A stretch of 64,000 nt of DNA, from assembly GCF_900094545.1 (NCBI RefSeq), contig NZ_FMAH01000006.1, forward strand, positions 1 through 64,000, given 5' to 3'. Below the pieces are notes generated by a model. The model saw nothing but the letters and a program-made list of their open reading frames with translations, ran no database searches and was not told where the DNA came from. Positions 52,929 through 62,361 of this stretch are shown piece by piece. This DNA comes from Martinezella miluonensis. Its GTDB lineage: Bacteria > Pseudomonadota > Alphaproteobacteria > Rhizobiales > Rhizobiaceae. Within the stretch, counting starts at the first letter, position 1; each line of letters starts with the position of its first letter. The position numbers and the translations under genes are program-made.

Positions 52929-53023
52929 AAACGCCCAATACTTTAACGGGGCGCTTATTCCAACCGCGAAAGCCTCACTGACGAAGATTTGAGGCGTTTG
53001 GCCGCGCTTCTCGGCATGGGAAC

Positions 53024-53455
53024 CTATTCGAGCAGCGTCCAGGTGCCGTCATCGTTGCGGCAGGCAGCGCCCCTCGCCGTCGTCGGCTTGCTATCGACGG
53101 TGATGGTGTGGGTATATTGCCGGCAATTCTGCGAGCCGACCTGATAGGGCGCGGCAGCCACGACTTCGCCGCTGGCATTCCTGCCCTTCCAGGCCACTGG
53201 CTGGCCGAGCGGCGCAGTTTCCAGCGCCCGATACTCCGCTTCCAGCGCCCGCTGCTTATCGTTATCGCTGAGCTTCAATCCCGTCCGTCCGACAATACCG
53301 CCATCGAGCGCGGTGATAAACGTCGCCGACGCCGGCGGCTTGGAGGGGGGAAGCAGGCTTCCGCCACCGCCTTTGCCACCCGTGGTGGAACAACCGGAAA
53401 GCGCAAGTGCTGCGAAAAGAGAGGGGACGACCAAGAAATAGGTACGAAGCTTCAT
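53024..53455 (-). CDS. lipoprotein of the surface antigen (RT0821/Lpp0805-like) type
   Basis: This 143-residue protein has a lipoprotein signal ending in the lipobox ALSGC (lipidated cysteine C22). A Gly-rich linker and a small beta-rich domain follow (QPVAWKGRNASGEVVAA...CRQYTHTI), resembling RT0821/Lpp0805 surface proteins. The start at 53455 is set by the signal peptide; the longer frame adds a non-signal extension. It lies between the cyc operon and feuPQ, and no function is known. Confidence 0.75.
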   Translation of the reverse strand: MKLRTYFLVVPSLFAALALSGCSTTGGKGGGGSLLPPSKPPASATFITALDGGIVGRTGLKLSDNDKQRALEAEYRALETAPLGQPVAWKGRNASGEVVAAAPYQVGSQNCRQYTHTITVDSKPTTARGAACRNDDGTWTLLE

Positions 53456-53546
53456 ACAACCGAACCAGTATCGAAAAGCAAAACCATAGGTACTGCGATG
53501 CGGCATCGTCATGACCCACAATATCTCTTTGGCATCATGCCGTTCC

Positions 53547-54944
53547 TCACGCAACATCCTTCGTAAGCCCAGGTAGAATTAGGCTTGCACGAAGGCCGCC
53601 CCAGTCACCTCGGGACAACTCGAACTTGCCTTGATATTCGTTGGTGATCTCGCTGACGATCGACAAGCCGAGACCGGTGCCGGGCTTGCTCTCGTCCAGC
53701 CTGCGGCCGCGCTTCATCGCCTCGCGGATCTGATCCGGCTCAAGCCCCGGCCCATCGTCCTCTACCAAAAGTTCCACCCAGTGGCGCCGAACAGGGTCGA
53801 TGCCCTTGATCTCCGGCGGCGCCTCGCTTGCCGAAAGCCGCACCTTGTGCTCGGCAAAGCGGGCGGCATTTTCCAGGAGGTTGCCGACGGTCTCCTCCAG
53901 ATCCTGCTGTTCCATCGCCAGCGCCAGATTGGGAGAAACGGTGAGTTCGAATTCCTTTTCCGCATGGAGCCGCCGCATGACGCGGACAAGCCGCTCGAGC
54001 GCGGGTTCCGCCTCCGTGCGAGCCAGTACGGAATCACGTTGCGCAGCGATGCGGGCGCGGTTGAGATAGGACTGCACCTGCCCCTGCATGACCTCGGCCT
54101 GGTTCTTCACCAGATCACCATGCGAGCGCTCCAGCACGCGGGATTCGTTGAGCAGCACCGCAATCGGCGTCTTCAACGAATGCGCGAGATTGCCGACCTG
54201 CATGCGGGCGCGCTCGACAATGCGCCTGTTGCTTTCGATCAGCGCGTTGACCTCGTTGGCGAGCGGCAGAATCTCGCGCGGAAAATCGCCCTGCAAACGC
54301 TCGCTCTCGCCTGCGCGGATGCGCTCCAGCGCGGCACGAGCCTTATCGAGCGGCTTCAGACCATAGAGAATGGCAAGCGCATTGACGATGAGACTGCCGA
54401 CGCCGAAACCGACGAGCGCGAAATAGAGGCTATGGGAGAAATTGCGGACATCGTCCTCCACGACGGCGACGTTGCCCGTGACCCGGAAACGCGCCGCGCG
54501 GCCATCGGTATCTAGCACGACTTCGGTTTCGGCCACCTGCACGCGATTTCCGAAGGCATCGGTAACGACATAGTAGCGCTCGTAATTCTTGTCGAAAGGT
54601 GCTTCCAGCACCGACAGCACCGGCAGATTGGACGCGCCGAGAGACGGCGAGACCAACGGCGTCGCCGTATAGGTGCCGAGCGGCTCGACCATCCAGTACC
54701 AGCCCGTCTTCGGTTGGGCGAAGCGCAGATCGCCGAGCTGCGGGCTGCCGGCCAACGCGCCCTGATCGCCGATCGTCACCGAATTGATGACGTTGTAGAG
54801 CTGCGCTCTCAGCAAATCCTGAAAGCCGCGCTCGGCGCTCTTGCGGTAGATATTGGAGATGACAAGGCCGATCACCACCAGCGCCACGGCGGACCAGAGC
54901 GTGGTCAGCAGCAGGACGCGAGCGGTGAGCGACTTAATTCGCAT
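53547..54944 (-). CDS. feuQ: sensor histidine kinase, FeuQ-like
   Basis: This 465-residue kinase has two membrane helices (about 12-33 and 155-175) around a periplasmic domain of about 120 residues. A HAMP-like segment is followed by the phosphoacceptor in GNLAHSLKTPIAVLLNE, a PhoQ-type histidine domain, and the ATPase domain (NLLENAARFA and DDGPGL). The start overlaps the response regulator gene by eleven bases. FeuQ senses osmotic or envelope conditions in rhizobia and was first linked to iron uptake. The name rests on similarity and synteny with the cyc genes. Confidence 0.78.
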   Translation of the reverse strand: MRIKSLTARVLLLTTLWSAVALVVIGLVISNIYRKSAERGFQDLLRAQLYNVINSVTIGDQGALAGSPQLGDLRFAQPKTGWYWMVEPLGTYTATPLVSPSLGASNLPVLSVLEAPFDKNYERYYVVTDAFGNRVQVAETEVVLDTDGRAARFRVTGNVAVVEDDVRNFSHSLYFALVGFGVGSLIVNALAILYGLKPLDKARAALERIRAGESERLQGDFPREILPLANEVNALIESNRRIVERARMQVGNLAHSLKTPIAVLLNESRVLERSHGDLVKNQAEVMQGQVQSYLNRARIAAQRDSVLARTEAEPALERLVRVMRRLHAEKEFELTVSPNLALAMEQQDLEETVGNLLENAARFAEHKVRLSASEAPPEIKGIDPVRRHWVELLVEDDGPGLEPDQIREAMKRGRRLDESKPGTGLGLSIVSEITNEYQGKFELSRGDWGGLRASLILPGLTKDVA

Positions 54945-55605
54945 TGGTCGGAGATTGGATTCGGTAACCAAGGCCACGGACCGTTTCAATCAGATCGACA
55001 CCCATCTTCTTGCGCAGGCGACCAACGAAAACCTCAATCGTATTGGAATCGCGGTCGAAATCCTGATCGTACATATGCTCGACCAGTTCGGTGCGTGAGA
55101 CGACTTCGCCCTTGTGATGCATGAGATAGGCGAGCAGCCGGTATTCATGGGAGGTCAGCTTGAGCGGCTTGCCGTCCACCGTCGCTTTCGAACTCTTGGT
55201 GTCGAGGCGAACCGGACCGCAGATGATTTCCGAGGAGGCGTGGCCGGCGGCGCGGCGGATCAGCGCGCGGATGCGCGCAAGCACTTCCTCGACGTGGAAG
55301 GGCTTGGCGACATAATCGTCGGCACCGGCATCGATACCGGCGACCTTGTCGCTCCAGCGATCACGCGCCGTCAGGATCAGCACAGGCGTTGCCCGTCCGG
55401 CGCCGCGCCATTTCTCCAGCACGGTAATTCCATCCATCTCGGGCAGACCGATATCGAGAATGATGGCGTCGTAGGGCTCGGTATCGCCGAGAAAATGCCC
55501 TTCCTCACCGTCAAAGGCCGTATCGACGACATAGCCAGCCTCTTTCAAAGCCTCGGCAAGCTGGCGATTAAGGTTGATATCGTCTTCGACAATCAGAATG
55601 CGCAT
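54934..55605 (-). CDS. feuP: OmpR/PhoP-type response regulator, FeuP-like
   Basis: This 223-residue regulator has a receiver domain (MRILIVEDDINLNRQLAEAL, phosphoacceptor in AIILDIGLPEMDG) and a winged-helix output domain (TSHEYRLLAYLMHHKGEVVSR, then DRDSNTIEVFVGRLRKK). The length and sequence resemble FeuP. I chose the ATG at 55605; a TTG at 55617 would add four residues. It is read with the kinase. In Sinorhizobium FeuP controls genes including the cyclic glucan exporter. Confidence 0.8.
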   Translation of the reverse strand: MRILIVEDDINLNRQLAEALKEAGYVVDTAFDGEEGHFLGDTEPYDAIILDIGLPEMDGITVLEKWRGAGRATPVLILTARDRWSDKVAGIDAGADDYVAKPFHVEEVLARIRALIRRAAGHASSEIICGPVRLDTKSSKATVDGKPLKLTSHEYRLLAYLMHHKGEVVSRTELVEHMYDQDFDRDSNTIEVFVGRLRKKMGVDLIETVRGLGYRIQSPTNAN

Positions 55606-55739
55606 GTTCGGACCCAATTTCCCCGGTTCGAGAAACAGTACTGTAATTCGAGCTATAGTGGAATCACGGAAGCGATAAGATTTTGCGTGAAATTCAAGGC
55701 TTTAGAACATCTGCTATGCGGTATGGTCCAAAATGCCCG

Positions 55740-55988
55740 TCACATCGGCACCTTCATCGTCACTTTGCGCGGACGCTGCCCGTTGCCCTGCACGAGAACG
55801 GTGATGACGCAGCTATCGCCTGACGGCTGCGCGGAAAGGAGCTGTCCACCCGTCTTTTCGACGACTTCCGCCGCTGCCTCGCTGCAATCGCTGTTGGCTC
55901 GGGCCACCTGGGTCGACGCCGGCGCCGGCAGAACAGACGAGCCGGCCAGGACAAGGGCCGCTGCTGCTATGCTTGATAATGAGGCCAT
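55740..55988 (-). CDS. small periplasmic protein, candidate FeuN
   Basis: This 82-residue protein has an N-terminal signal peptide (residues about 1-25, MASLSSIAAAALVLAGSS) and a mature part with two cysteines (C35 and C60) and a short beta-alpha-beta pattern. The start is the ATG at 55988, with GGGAAG upstream. It lies immediately upstream of feuP on the same strand. Its size and site match FeuN, the small periplasmic inhibitor of FeuQ in Sinorhizobium. I infer the identity and cannot test it by alignment here. Confidence 0.6.
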   Translation of the reverse strand: MASLSSIAAAALVLAGSSVLPAPASTQVARANSDCSEAAAEVVEKTGGQLLSAQPSGDSCVITVLVQGNGQRPRKVTMKVPM

Positions 55989-56553
55989 GCTTCGGACTTC
56001 CCACGGGGACATTAACTTGAGCAAATATGTACCCAAACACGTCTGAATGGCAAATGAATGGGCCGTAACTTTCCGTTTTCGAGGCGTGCAGCAAGCACAA
56101 CGGAGAACCTAACCATTTGAATTCACTAGATGCGCTATGACCGATTCACCGGAATGGCCACCAATCGGCGCCCTGCGCCGCGTGATCGGCACGATCTCCT
56201 AGCGGCGCGCATCGAGCGGATGCCCAAACCGCGTCACCGCTATATAAGCAACCGTGCAAACTCAGTCATTTTTAATCATTCTCTAGTATGGTTGAGTGCA
56301 TCAGCGTGCCGCGAACCATCGCGCCTCGCCGACTAACCTAACTGGCCTTCAGGTGTTTTGCCGACGCAAAGCACAGGACTTCCTTGAGTCTTTTGAACCG
56401 CTTGCAGCCGCTTTTTTCCAAATTGAATCGGTCCGCTCAGATGTTGGTTCAAGAACCTCTTGCAGAGAGTCCGGTCGCCGACATTTCGATTCCGCCCGAA
56501 GGCTCAATCCCTTGAAATGGCTGGTGGCGGATACTCTCTAACCGGCGCTTTGT
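55989..56553. other. gene-poor region
   Basis: About 565 bases lie between the FeuN candidate and the Dabb gene. The left part is the probable promoter of the feuN-feuP-feuQ unit. A TTG-initiated frame of about 43 codons at 56384-56515 is discussed among the rejected items. Otherwise I see nothing recognisable. Confidence 0.35.
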
Positions 56554-56862
56554 TCAGAACGGCGCACGGATGGCGACATCGGTCTCGTAGTCGGCGGCGA
56601 TCCGCATTTCCCGCAGCGGGCGCACCCGCTCTATGGAGCGCTGGTAGTTCGGATGAGCCTTGTAAGCCGCGAGCGCCGCCTCGTCGTCGAATTCGCCATA
56701 GACGACGATATCGACTTCCGTGCCGAGCTGATCGGTCTTCACATTCATGCCAATCTCCAAGAGGCGCGCATGCGGGATGGCTGTCAGGATGGACAGGCCG
56801 GAGCGGACATCCTCAAGCTTGGCGCGATCGGGAACGGTGAAGAAGACGATATGACGGATCAC
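56554..56862 (-). CDS. Dabb (stress-responsive A/B barrel) protein
   Basis: This 102-residue single-domain protein has the dimeric alpha-beta barrel pattern (VIRHIVFFTVPDRAKLEDVR ... VVYGEFDDEAALAAYKAHPNY). I prefer the GTG at 56862, which has AAGGAA six bases upstream, to a GTG at 56880. Members occur widely as stress-responsive proteins with unknown reactions. It stands alone on its strand. Confidence 0.82.
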   Translation of the reverse strand: MIRHIVFFTVPDRAKLEDVRSGLSILTAIPHARLLEIGMNVKTDQLGTEVDIVVYGEFDDEAALAAYKAHPNYQRSIERVRPLREMRIAADYETDVAIRAPF

Positions 56863-57014
56863 GGGCAGTTCCTTGTGCACGAGCGAAGGCCACGCGCGAT
56901 ATCACGCGCATCCGCTCAATTCAATGAAGAGGCGGGATCTCCATCGAGGCTGCGTTGTCGCAGGCCACGCGTGCCAGCGTTTCCGCTTGAGGCCACGCAT
57001 GATACTCTTTCTTT

Positions 57015-57344
57015 ATGACAGACGAGGATCTCATTGCCCTTGCCCTCAGCCTGCCGGAAGCGGCGGAAAACTCGCATTTCGGAACCCGCGATTTTCGCGT
57101 TCGCGGGAAGATCTTCATGACCCTTCCGGATCCGCACTTCTGTGTTCTCAAGCTGATGCCCGACCAGCAGCAGATGGCTTTGACAACCATGCCGGAGCAC
57201 GTCGCCCCCGTGCCAGGCGGCTGGGGTCTCAAGGGCTCCACCCGGCTCTTCCATCACCGCGCCGACATCGATGCGATCAGGGTGCTTTTACGGCGCGCCT
57301 GGCGGAACGCAGCGCCGAAATCTATGACTTTACCGGAGGATTAG
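57015..57344 (+). CDS. MmcQ/YjbR family protein
   Basis: This 109-residue protein has the CyaY-like MmcQ/YjbR fold (residues 3-25, [21 protein letters not shown]). The family pattern [21 protein letters not shown] and a C-terminal [12 protein letters not shown] follow. The family is annotated as DNA-binding in some databases, but this is weakly supported. It overlaps the end of the convergent YcgN gene by 23 bases. Confidence 0.85.
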   Translation: MTDEDLIALALSLPEAAENSHFGTRDFRVRGKIFMTLPDPHFCVLKLMPDQQQMALTTMPEHVAPVPGGWGLKGSTRLFHHRADIDAIRVLLRRAWRNAAPKSMTLPED

Positions 57345-57810
57345 GCAGCATATCGTCTTCGACCGTCAGCGGCCAGTCGACGACATAATCCTCGAAGTCG
57401 TCGAGTTCGACGTCGTTTTCGCTGACCGTGCGGCCCTGCGCGGAAACGCCGGCGATATGCACCGTCTCCGGATCTCCCGAGATCAGCGGATGCCACCAAT
57501 AGAGATCGCGACCGTCTTTGACGAGGCGATAGGCGCACGTCGGCGGCAGCCATTCCAGCTCCGGCACCTTCTCCGGCGTGAGCTGCACGCAGTCGGGCAC
57601 GAAATCCCAGCGGTTCGGATAGCTGGTGCAGCGACAGCTTTCACCGTCCATCAGCTTGCACCGGATCGAGGTGAAGTAGACGTCGCCGGTATCCCACTCC
57701 TCGAGTTTGTTGAGACAACAGAGGCCACAGCCGTCGCAAAGGCTTTCCCATTCCGACGGGCTCATTTCCGTCAGGCTCTTGCTCTTCCAGAAGGGTATCT
57801 CGTCTGTCAT
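57322..57810 (-). CDS. YcgN family cysteine cluster protein
   Basis: This protein of 162 residues belongs to the UPF0260 group, with a cysteine cluster near the N-terminus ([16 protein letters not shown]) and further cysteines ([16 protein letters not shown]). It probably binds a metal, but the function is unknown. Several in-frame ATG codons lie at 57810-57816; I chose 57810, which lies six bases from GAGGA. Confidence 0.87.
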   Translation of the reverse strand: MTDEIPFWKSKSLTEMSPSEWESLCDGCGLCCLNKLEEWDTGDVYFTSIRCKLMDGESCRCTSYPNRWDFVPDCVQLTPEKVPELEWLPPTCAYRLVKDGRDLYWWHPLISGDPETVHIAGVSAQGRTVSENDVELDDFEDYVVDWPLTVEDDMLPNPPVKS

Positions 57811-57976
57811 CATCATCCTCGCCACCCGACAAAAGAGGGAATTCGGGCTGCGGCATGCATGTCTCTTGTTCTTTTCTCTAAATCAACCAATTATTCAATT
57901 CGCCGTCCTATGAGATAATAGGCTTTGCATGCGCCACAAGGAGACATGCAGCCGTAATATGGTCGGGAAGTAGAGC

Positions 57977-60172
57977 GTGGAAGACCCATCCAATCCAGAA
58001 AACGGGCCGAAGATGGAGCCCGAGACGCGGAAGGACGGCGGGGCCGAGAAGCCCCGGCGGGGGAAACGCTATTTCTTCCTGCGGCTCGATTCATGGATCG
58101 ACTCCACCCTGTGGAACGCAGGTTTTCGTCTCGCCGAAGCCTGGGAAGAGATCACGATCTTCTTCCGCCGGTTCCGCGTGCGAGGCTGGAAACGCATTAT
58201 CTTCGAACTGCTCGGCGAAGGTCTGACGCTCGGTGCTGCCGGCTCCGTCGTCATGCTGATGCTCGCCATGCCGGCCTTCGAGGCAACCCAGGGCGACTGG
58301 CGCAATCGCGGCAACTTCGCCGTCACCTTCCTCGACCGTTACGGCAACGTCATCGGCCATCGCGGCATCATTCATGAGAATTCCGTGCCGGTCGACCAGT
58401 TGCCGGACTATTTCGTCAAGGCAGTGCTCGCCACCGAGGACCGGCGTTTCTTCGACCATTTCGGCATCGATGTGATCGGCCTGTTCCGTGCGGTGACCGT
58501 CAATGCGCAGGCAGGCGGCGTCGTCCAAGGCGGCTCGACGCTGACGCAGCAGCTCGCCAAGAACATCTTCCTCAGCAACGAGCGCTCCATCGATCGCAAG
58601 ATCAAGGAAGCCTTCCTGGCGATCTGGCTTGAGGCCAATCTCTCCAAGAAGGAGATCTTAAGCCTCTATCTCGACCGCACCTATATGGGCGGCGGCACCT
58701 TCGGTGCGGCGGCGGCGGCGCAATTCTATTTCGGCAAGAGCATCACCGACGTCAATCTGGCCGAAGCGGCGATGCTGGCCGGCCTGTTCAAGGCGCCGGC
58801 TAAATATGCGCCGCACGTCAATCTGCCGGCCGCCCGCGCCCGCGCCAACGACGTACTTTCCAACCTCGTGCAGAGTGGGCTGATGACCGAGGGGCAGGTG
58901 ATCGCCGCACGGCGCAATCCCGCCTCCGTCGTCGACCGCGCCCAGATCGAATCTCCCGATTATTTCCTCGACTGGGCCTTCGATGAAGTGCAGCGGCTTG
59001 CCACGCGCTTTCCGGATCGCTCGCTGATCGTCCGATCGACCATCGACATGGGCCTGCAGAAGGCGTCGGAGGATTCGATCCAGTCCAGCCTGATGGAATA
59101 TGGCGAGCGCTATCATGCCAAGCAGGGCGCGAGCGTGATGATCGAAAACGGCGGCGCCGTGCGCGCCATGGTCGGCGGCAGCGACTACGGCGAAAGCCAG
59201 TTCAATCGCGCCACCAAGGCGCTGCGCCAGCCGGGCTCCTCGTTTAAGATCTACACCTATTCCGTAGCGATGGAGAACGGTATGACGCCGACATCCACCA
59301 TCGTCGACGCACCGATTACCTGGGGTAACTGGAGCCCGCACAACTACGAGAACCGCTACGAGGGCAAGATCACGCTCACCCAGGCGCTCACGCAGTCGAT
59401 CAACACCATCCCGGTGCGCCTGGCCAAGGAAAAATTCGGCATTCAGCCGATCCGCGACATGGCCAAGGCCTTGGGCGTGGAAACGCCGATCCGCAACGAC
59501 AAGACCATTCCGATCGGCACATCGGAAGTCACCGTGCTCGACCAGGCGACCGCCTATTCAGTATTCCCGGCGGACGGCATGCAATCAAGACGCCATGGCA
59601 TCGAGCAGATCACCGGCTATGACGGCAAGGTGCTCTATGATTTCAGTCGCGACGAAACGACGGCCAAGCGCGTTCTCAGCGAGAAGGCCAATTCCTATAT
59701 GACCCAGATGCTGACGCAGGTTCCGGTGATCGGCACCGGCCGCAAGGCAGCTCTGGACAACGGCATCGTCGTCGGCGGCAAGACCGGCACCACGCAAGCC
59801 TATCGCGATGCATGGTTCATCGGCTTTACCGGCAACTACACCTGCGCCGTCTGGTTCGGCAACGACGACTACACGTCGACGAACAATATGACGGGCGGGA
59901 CGCTGCCGGCCATGACCTTCAAGAAGATCATGGACTACGCGCATCAGGGCATCGTGCTGAAGCCGATCCCGGGGATCAGCGATCCGTTCCCCGTGCAGAA
60001 GCCGCAGACCGCTGCGGCCAAGAAGCCGGCGGATCCGGCAAGTGCCGGCCTGCCCCCGCTCGTGCGCCCACGATCCCTATCGGTGGATTCCACCAAGATC
60101 CTTCGCGATATCGGCGAAAGGCTGAAGGCCGCAGCTCCGCTCGCAGTACAAAAACTGGCAGCGGCGGAGTAG
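57977..60172 (+). CDS. class A penicillin-binding protein (PBP1A family)
   Basis: This 731-residue bifunctional enzyme polymerises and crosslinks peptidoglycan. It has a cytoplasmic tail, one membrane helix (about 77-98) and a glycosyltransferase GT51 domain (E154 in ATEDRRFF, then GGSTLTQQLAKNIFLSNERS). The transpeptidase domain carries S421xxK424 in GSSFKIY, SIN in TQSINTIP, and GKTGTT. The GTG at 57977 has GGAAG upstream. Rhizobia encode several such proteins, so I give no symbol. Confidence 0.92.
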   Translation: MEDPSNPENGPKMEPETRKDGGAEKPRRGKRYFFLRLDSWIDSTLWNAGFRLAEAWEEITIFFRRFRVRGWKRIIFELLGEGLTLGAAGSVVMLMLAMPAFEATQGDWRNRGNFAVTFLDRYGNVIGHRGIIHENSVPVDQLPDYFVKAVLATEDRRFFDHFGIDVIGLFRAVTVNAQAGGVVQGGSTLTQQLAKNIFLSNERSIDRKIKEAFLAIWLEANLSKKEILSLYLDRTYMGGGTFGAAAAAQFYFGKSITDVNLAEAAMLAGLFKAPAKYAPHVNLPAARARANDVLSNLVQSGLMTEGQVIAARRNPASVVDRAQIESPDYFLDWAFDEVQRLATRFPDRSLIVRSTIDMGLQKASEDSIQSSLMEYGERYHAKQGASVMIENGGAVRAMVGGSDYGESQFNRATKALRQPGSSFKIYTYSVAMENGMTPTSTIVDAPITWGNWSPHNYENRYEGKITLTQALTQSINTIPVRLAKEKFGIQPIRDMAKALGVETPIRNDKTIPIGTSEVTVLDQATAYSVFPADGMQSRRHGIEQITGYDGKVLYDFSRDETTAKRVLSEKANSYMTQMLTQVPVIGTGRKAALDNGIVVGGKTGTTQAYRDAWFIGFTGNYTCAVWFGNDDYTSTNNMTGGTLPAMTFKKIMDYAHQGIVLKPIPGISDPFPVQKPQTAAAKKPADPASAGLPPLVRPRSLSVDSTKILRDIGERLKAAAPLAVQKLAAAE

Positions 60173-60436
60173 CAATTCGCCGGTGAAGGCGGCCGGCATG
60201 CCATGCCGCCTGATCTCAGCCGGATGGATTTCCATCGATGATGCGGAGCAGCGCATCTCTCGCCGAAATTGGCTGGCCTCCGCAGAGCCTGACGGGCGCT
60301 GACATCCGGCCGTCGATCCCGACTTTGGTTCGGCTAGAAACCGTCCGCAAACTCGACCCTTCGACGCCCTGCCCTTCCCCCTGCCGTCAGAATCAGGAAT
60401 AAATCGATATCGATTTGTCACGAGGACGATCCCAGG

Positions 60437-61024
60437 GTGTTCCGAGTTCCCCTTCTTGTTGCGCTTTCGCTGCTGATCGCCTTCGGCGGCGGGATACTGT
60501 TCACGCTCCTTGCGCTGAATGCGACATCCGGTTTCGGCGCGATCAAGCTAGGCGCCTGGCAGGCATTCCCGGAAATGCAGACGGCAGATGCGGACCCCTA
60601 TGCGAAATCGCACCGTGCGCGCGCCGGGCGGTTGCTTTACGGCACGGCCGAAGGATTGGTGTTTACCGCCTCCGGCGACGATACGGGCGCGCGGCTGACG
60701 GCAAATTGCAGCTATCGCATCAGCGGCCAGACGCCGCCGGCGCGGGTCTGGACGCTTTTCACCGCCGGTAATGACGGCGCACCGCTCGCCGGGCTTCCCG
60801 GACGTCCCTCGACGATCAACTCCTGGGTCGTGCTGCGCGCCCCGGACTCAAGCTTCAGCATCACCGTCTCGCCGAGTGCCCATGCGGACAACTGGCTTGC
60901 CCTGCCCGCCACAGGTAATTTCCGGTTGGTCTGGACGCTGCTGGATTCGCCGGCGGCCAGCAATTCCGGCCTGATCGACCTCACCATGCCGAAGCTCGAG
61001 AAGATTGGGTGCGGCAATGTTTAG
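60437..61024 (+). CDS. DUF1214 family protein
   Basis: This 195-residue protein has an N-terminal hydrophobic anchor (residues about 3-26), then a beta-rich DUF1214 domain (KLGAWQAFPEM, RARAGRLLYGTAEGLVF, ADNWLALPATGNFRLVWTLL). It starts with GTG at 60437, preceded by GAGGA. It overlaps the DUF1254 gene by eight bases in another frame. This pairing is common in alphaproteobacteria, but the role is unknown. Confidence 0.85.
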   Translation: MFRVPLLVALSLLIAFGGGILFTLLALNATSGFGAIKLGAWQAFPEMQTADADPYAKSHRARAGRLLYGTAEGLVFTASGDDTGARLTANCSYRISGQTPPARVWTLFTAGNDGAPLAGLPGRPSTINSWVVLRAPDSSFSITVSPSAHADNWLALPATGNFRLVWTLLDSPAASNSGLIDLTMPKLEKIGCGNV

Positions 61025-61565
61025 GTTTGTTTTCGCCATCCTGACGGGCCTATTCGGCGCAGCGCTCCTGCATATCGTCATCATCCTGTCACTGCCGCAC
61101 TTCTCCGACCGCGATGCATACACCCGCGTATCGGACGAAGGTGACGAGAATCACTTCTATATGCTTGAAGACAAGGATGACGATGCAGGGCTTTCCAACA
61201 CCGACCCCTACATCCGCACCGCCGTTTGCGCTTATGACATCGAAGACAAGCCGGTGCATTTGACTGCGAAGGGCAAGGTGCCGTTCTGGTCGCTTGCCGT
61301 CTACGATGCTGCCTCGAACGAAGTGTTCAGCATGAGCGACCGCACCTCGGTCGGCGGCGCGCTCGACCTGCTGCTCGCCTCCCCCGTCCAGCTGACGGGC
61401 ATACGCAAGGCTCTGCCGCCGGCTCTTGCGCAATCGATCCTGGTGGAAGCGCCGCGCGCACAAGGCTATGTGGTCTTGCGTACGGTGGCGCCACAGGCAA
61501 GCTTCAACAATGCGGCTAGAGAATTTCTGTCGGAGGCTGGCTGCGACGAATTCGGCGACGACTGA
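61017..61565 (+). CDS. DUF1254 family protein
   Basis: This 182-residue protein has an N-terminal membrane anchor (residues about 2-25) and a DUF1254-type domain (residues ~25-175, HFSDRDAYTRVSDEGDENHFYML). The start at 61017 overlaps the end of the DUF1214 gene, so the two proteins are made together and probably act together at the membrane or in the periplasm. A hairpin at 61622-61651 follows. Confidence 0.83.
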   Translation: MFRFVFAILTGLFGAALLHIVIILSLPHFSDRDAYTRVSDEGDENHFYMLEDKDDDAGLSNTDPYIRTAVCAYDIEDKPVHLTAKGKVPFWSLAVYDAASNEVFSMSDRTSVGGALDLLLASPVQLTGIRKALPPALAQSILVEAPRAQGYVVLRTVAPQASFNNAAREFLSEAGCDEFGDD

Positions 61566-61621
61566 GGCTTGGTCAGTGACGAAGCTTGCGCTTCCAGTCG
61601 CGAGAGGCAGGTGGGCAAAGC

Positions 61622-61651
61622 AAACCCGCAGCAACCTATGGACGCGGGTTT
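61622..61651. terminator. hairpin between convergent genes
   Basis: AAACCCGC (61622-61629) pairs perfectly with GCGGGTTT (61644-61651) over a 14-base loop, between the DUF1254 stop (61565) and the small minus-strand gene (ending 61676). It could serve both directions. Confidence 0.55.
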
Positions 61652-61675
61652 GATGCTTCTTCCAGCCGGCGGGCG

Positions 61676-61843
61676 TTACTTGCCCTTAGCCCGCTTGGGC
61701 CCAGTTCCGGGACGGTGGGTAGGAGTATCCAGATGCTCGTAGCGCACTCCGGTAAACAGCAGTATCCGCGCTTCTACCGGCTCCCGCTGAGCGCGCGGCG
61801 GCAGGCGCGATCGCCAGTCTGAAAGGGATATTATCTTTGCCAT
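61676..61843 (-). CDS. small protein, 55 aa
   Basis: The product begins MAKIISLSDWRSRLPPRAQR and ends in a lysine- and proline-rich tail (PGTGPKRAKGK). It has no membrane segment. A GGAGACGAGA ribosome-binding sequence ends just before the ATG. The open frame and the strong initiation signal support a real gene. I know of no function. Confidence 0.6.
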   Translation of the reverse strand: MAKIISLSDWRSRLPPRAQREPVEARILLFTGVRYEHLDTPTHRPGTGPKRAKGK

Positions 61844-62361
61844 TCTCGTCTCCATTTACGTCTTGAGACGGATGAACCTGCGACTGATTTCACCCTGCCC
61901 GCCATCAAAGCGGGCTAGCGCTTCCCTCTCTCAGCTCTATCCTTCCAGCTAAGACGAGGGACATTCACGCCTTCTCGCGGCATTCTCCGAACGCCTTGGC
62001 ATGGGTGCCGATTGCGGTTCCATGCCCTACTTGCACCTGATTAGATTCTGCCAGCGGCTGCTTTCATCGGAATTCAGACATAGTGCAGTTAACAGAATGC
62101 TAATCTTCGTCGCACGTCACCCTTGCCATAGGTGATCATATGCTAGTAACGCCGTGACCGCGGCTTTGGTTTCACGAGCAGCCGAAAATTCCCAAAAGTC
62201 GATTTCGCGACGAAATCAAGCGATATCATATAGTTAAATAAATACGCACCCCTACCGACGGGTAGATTGGCGATACATTCGTTGCAAAAAAGCGTCATGC
62301 AAATATTATTTGCGATCACGAAAAATTAACGTATTGTAAGGTCGGCAATCGAGGGCGACGC
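61844..62361. other. intergenic region
   Basis: About 520 bases carry no convincing gene. It holds a perfect inverted repeat GATTTCG-CGA-CGAAATC at 62201-62217 and a smaller one (CTACC/GGTAG) near 62254-62268. The last 140 bases are AT-rich and probably contain the promoter of the gene at 62362. Confidence 0.4.

Noticed and set aside
56384..56515. TTG-initiated 43-codon frame in the gap before the Dabb gene
   Set aside because: The initiation signal is weak, codon use does not resemble neighbouring genes, and no family similarity is recognised.
61900..61980. tRNA-like folding segment in the gene-free region
   Set aside because: It has a short AGCT-type pairing but no T-loop GGTTCGAATCC, no acceptor stem and no CCA context.
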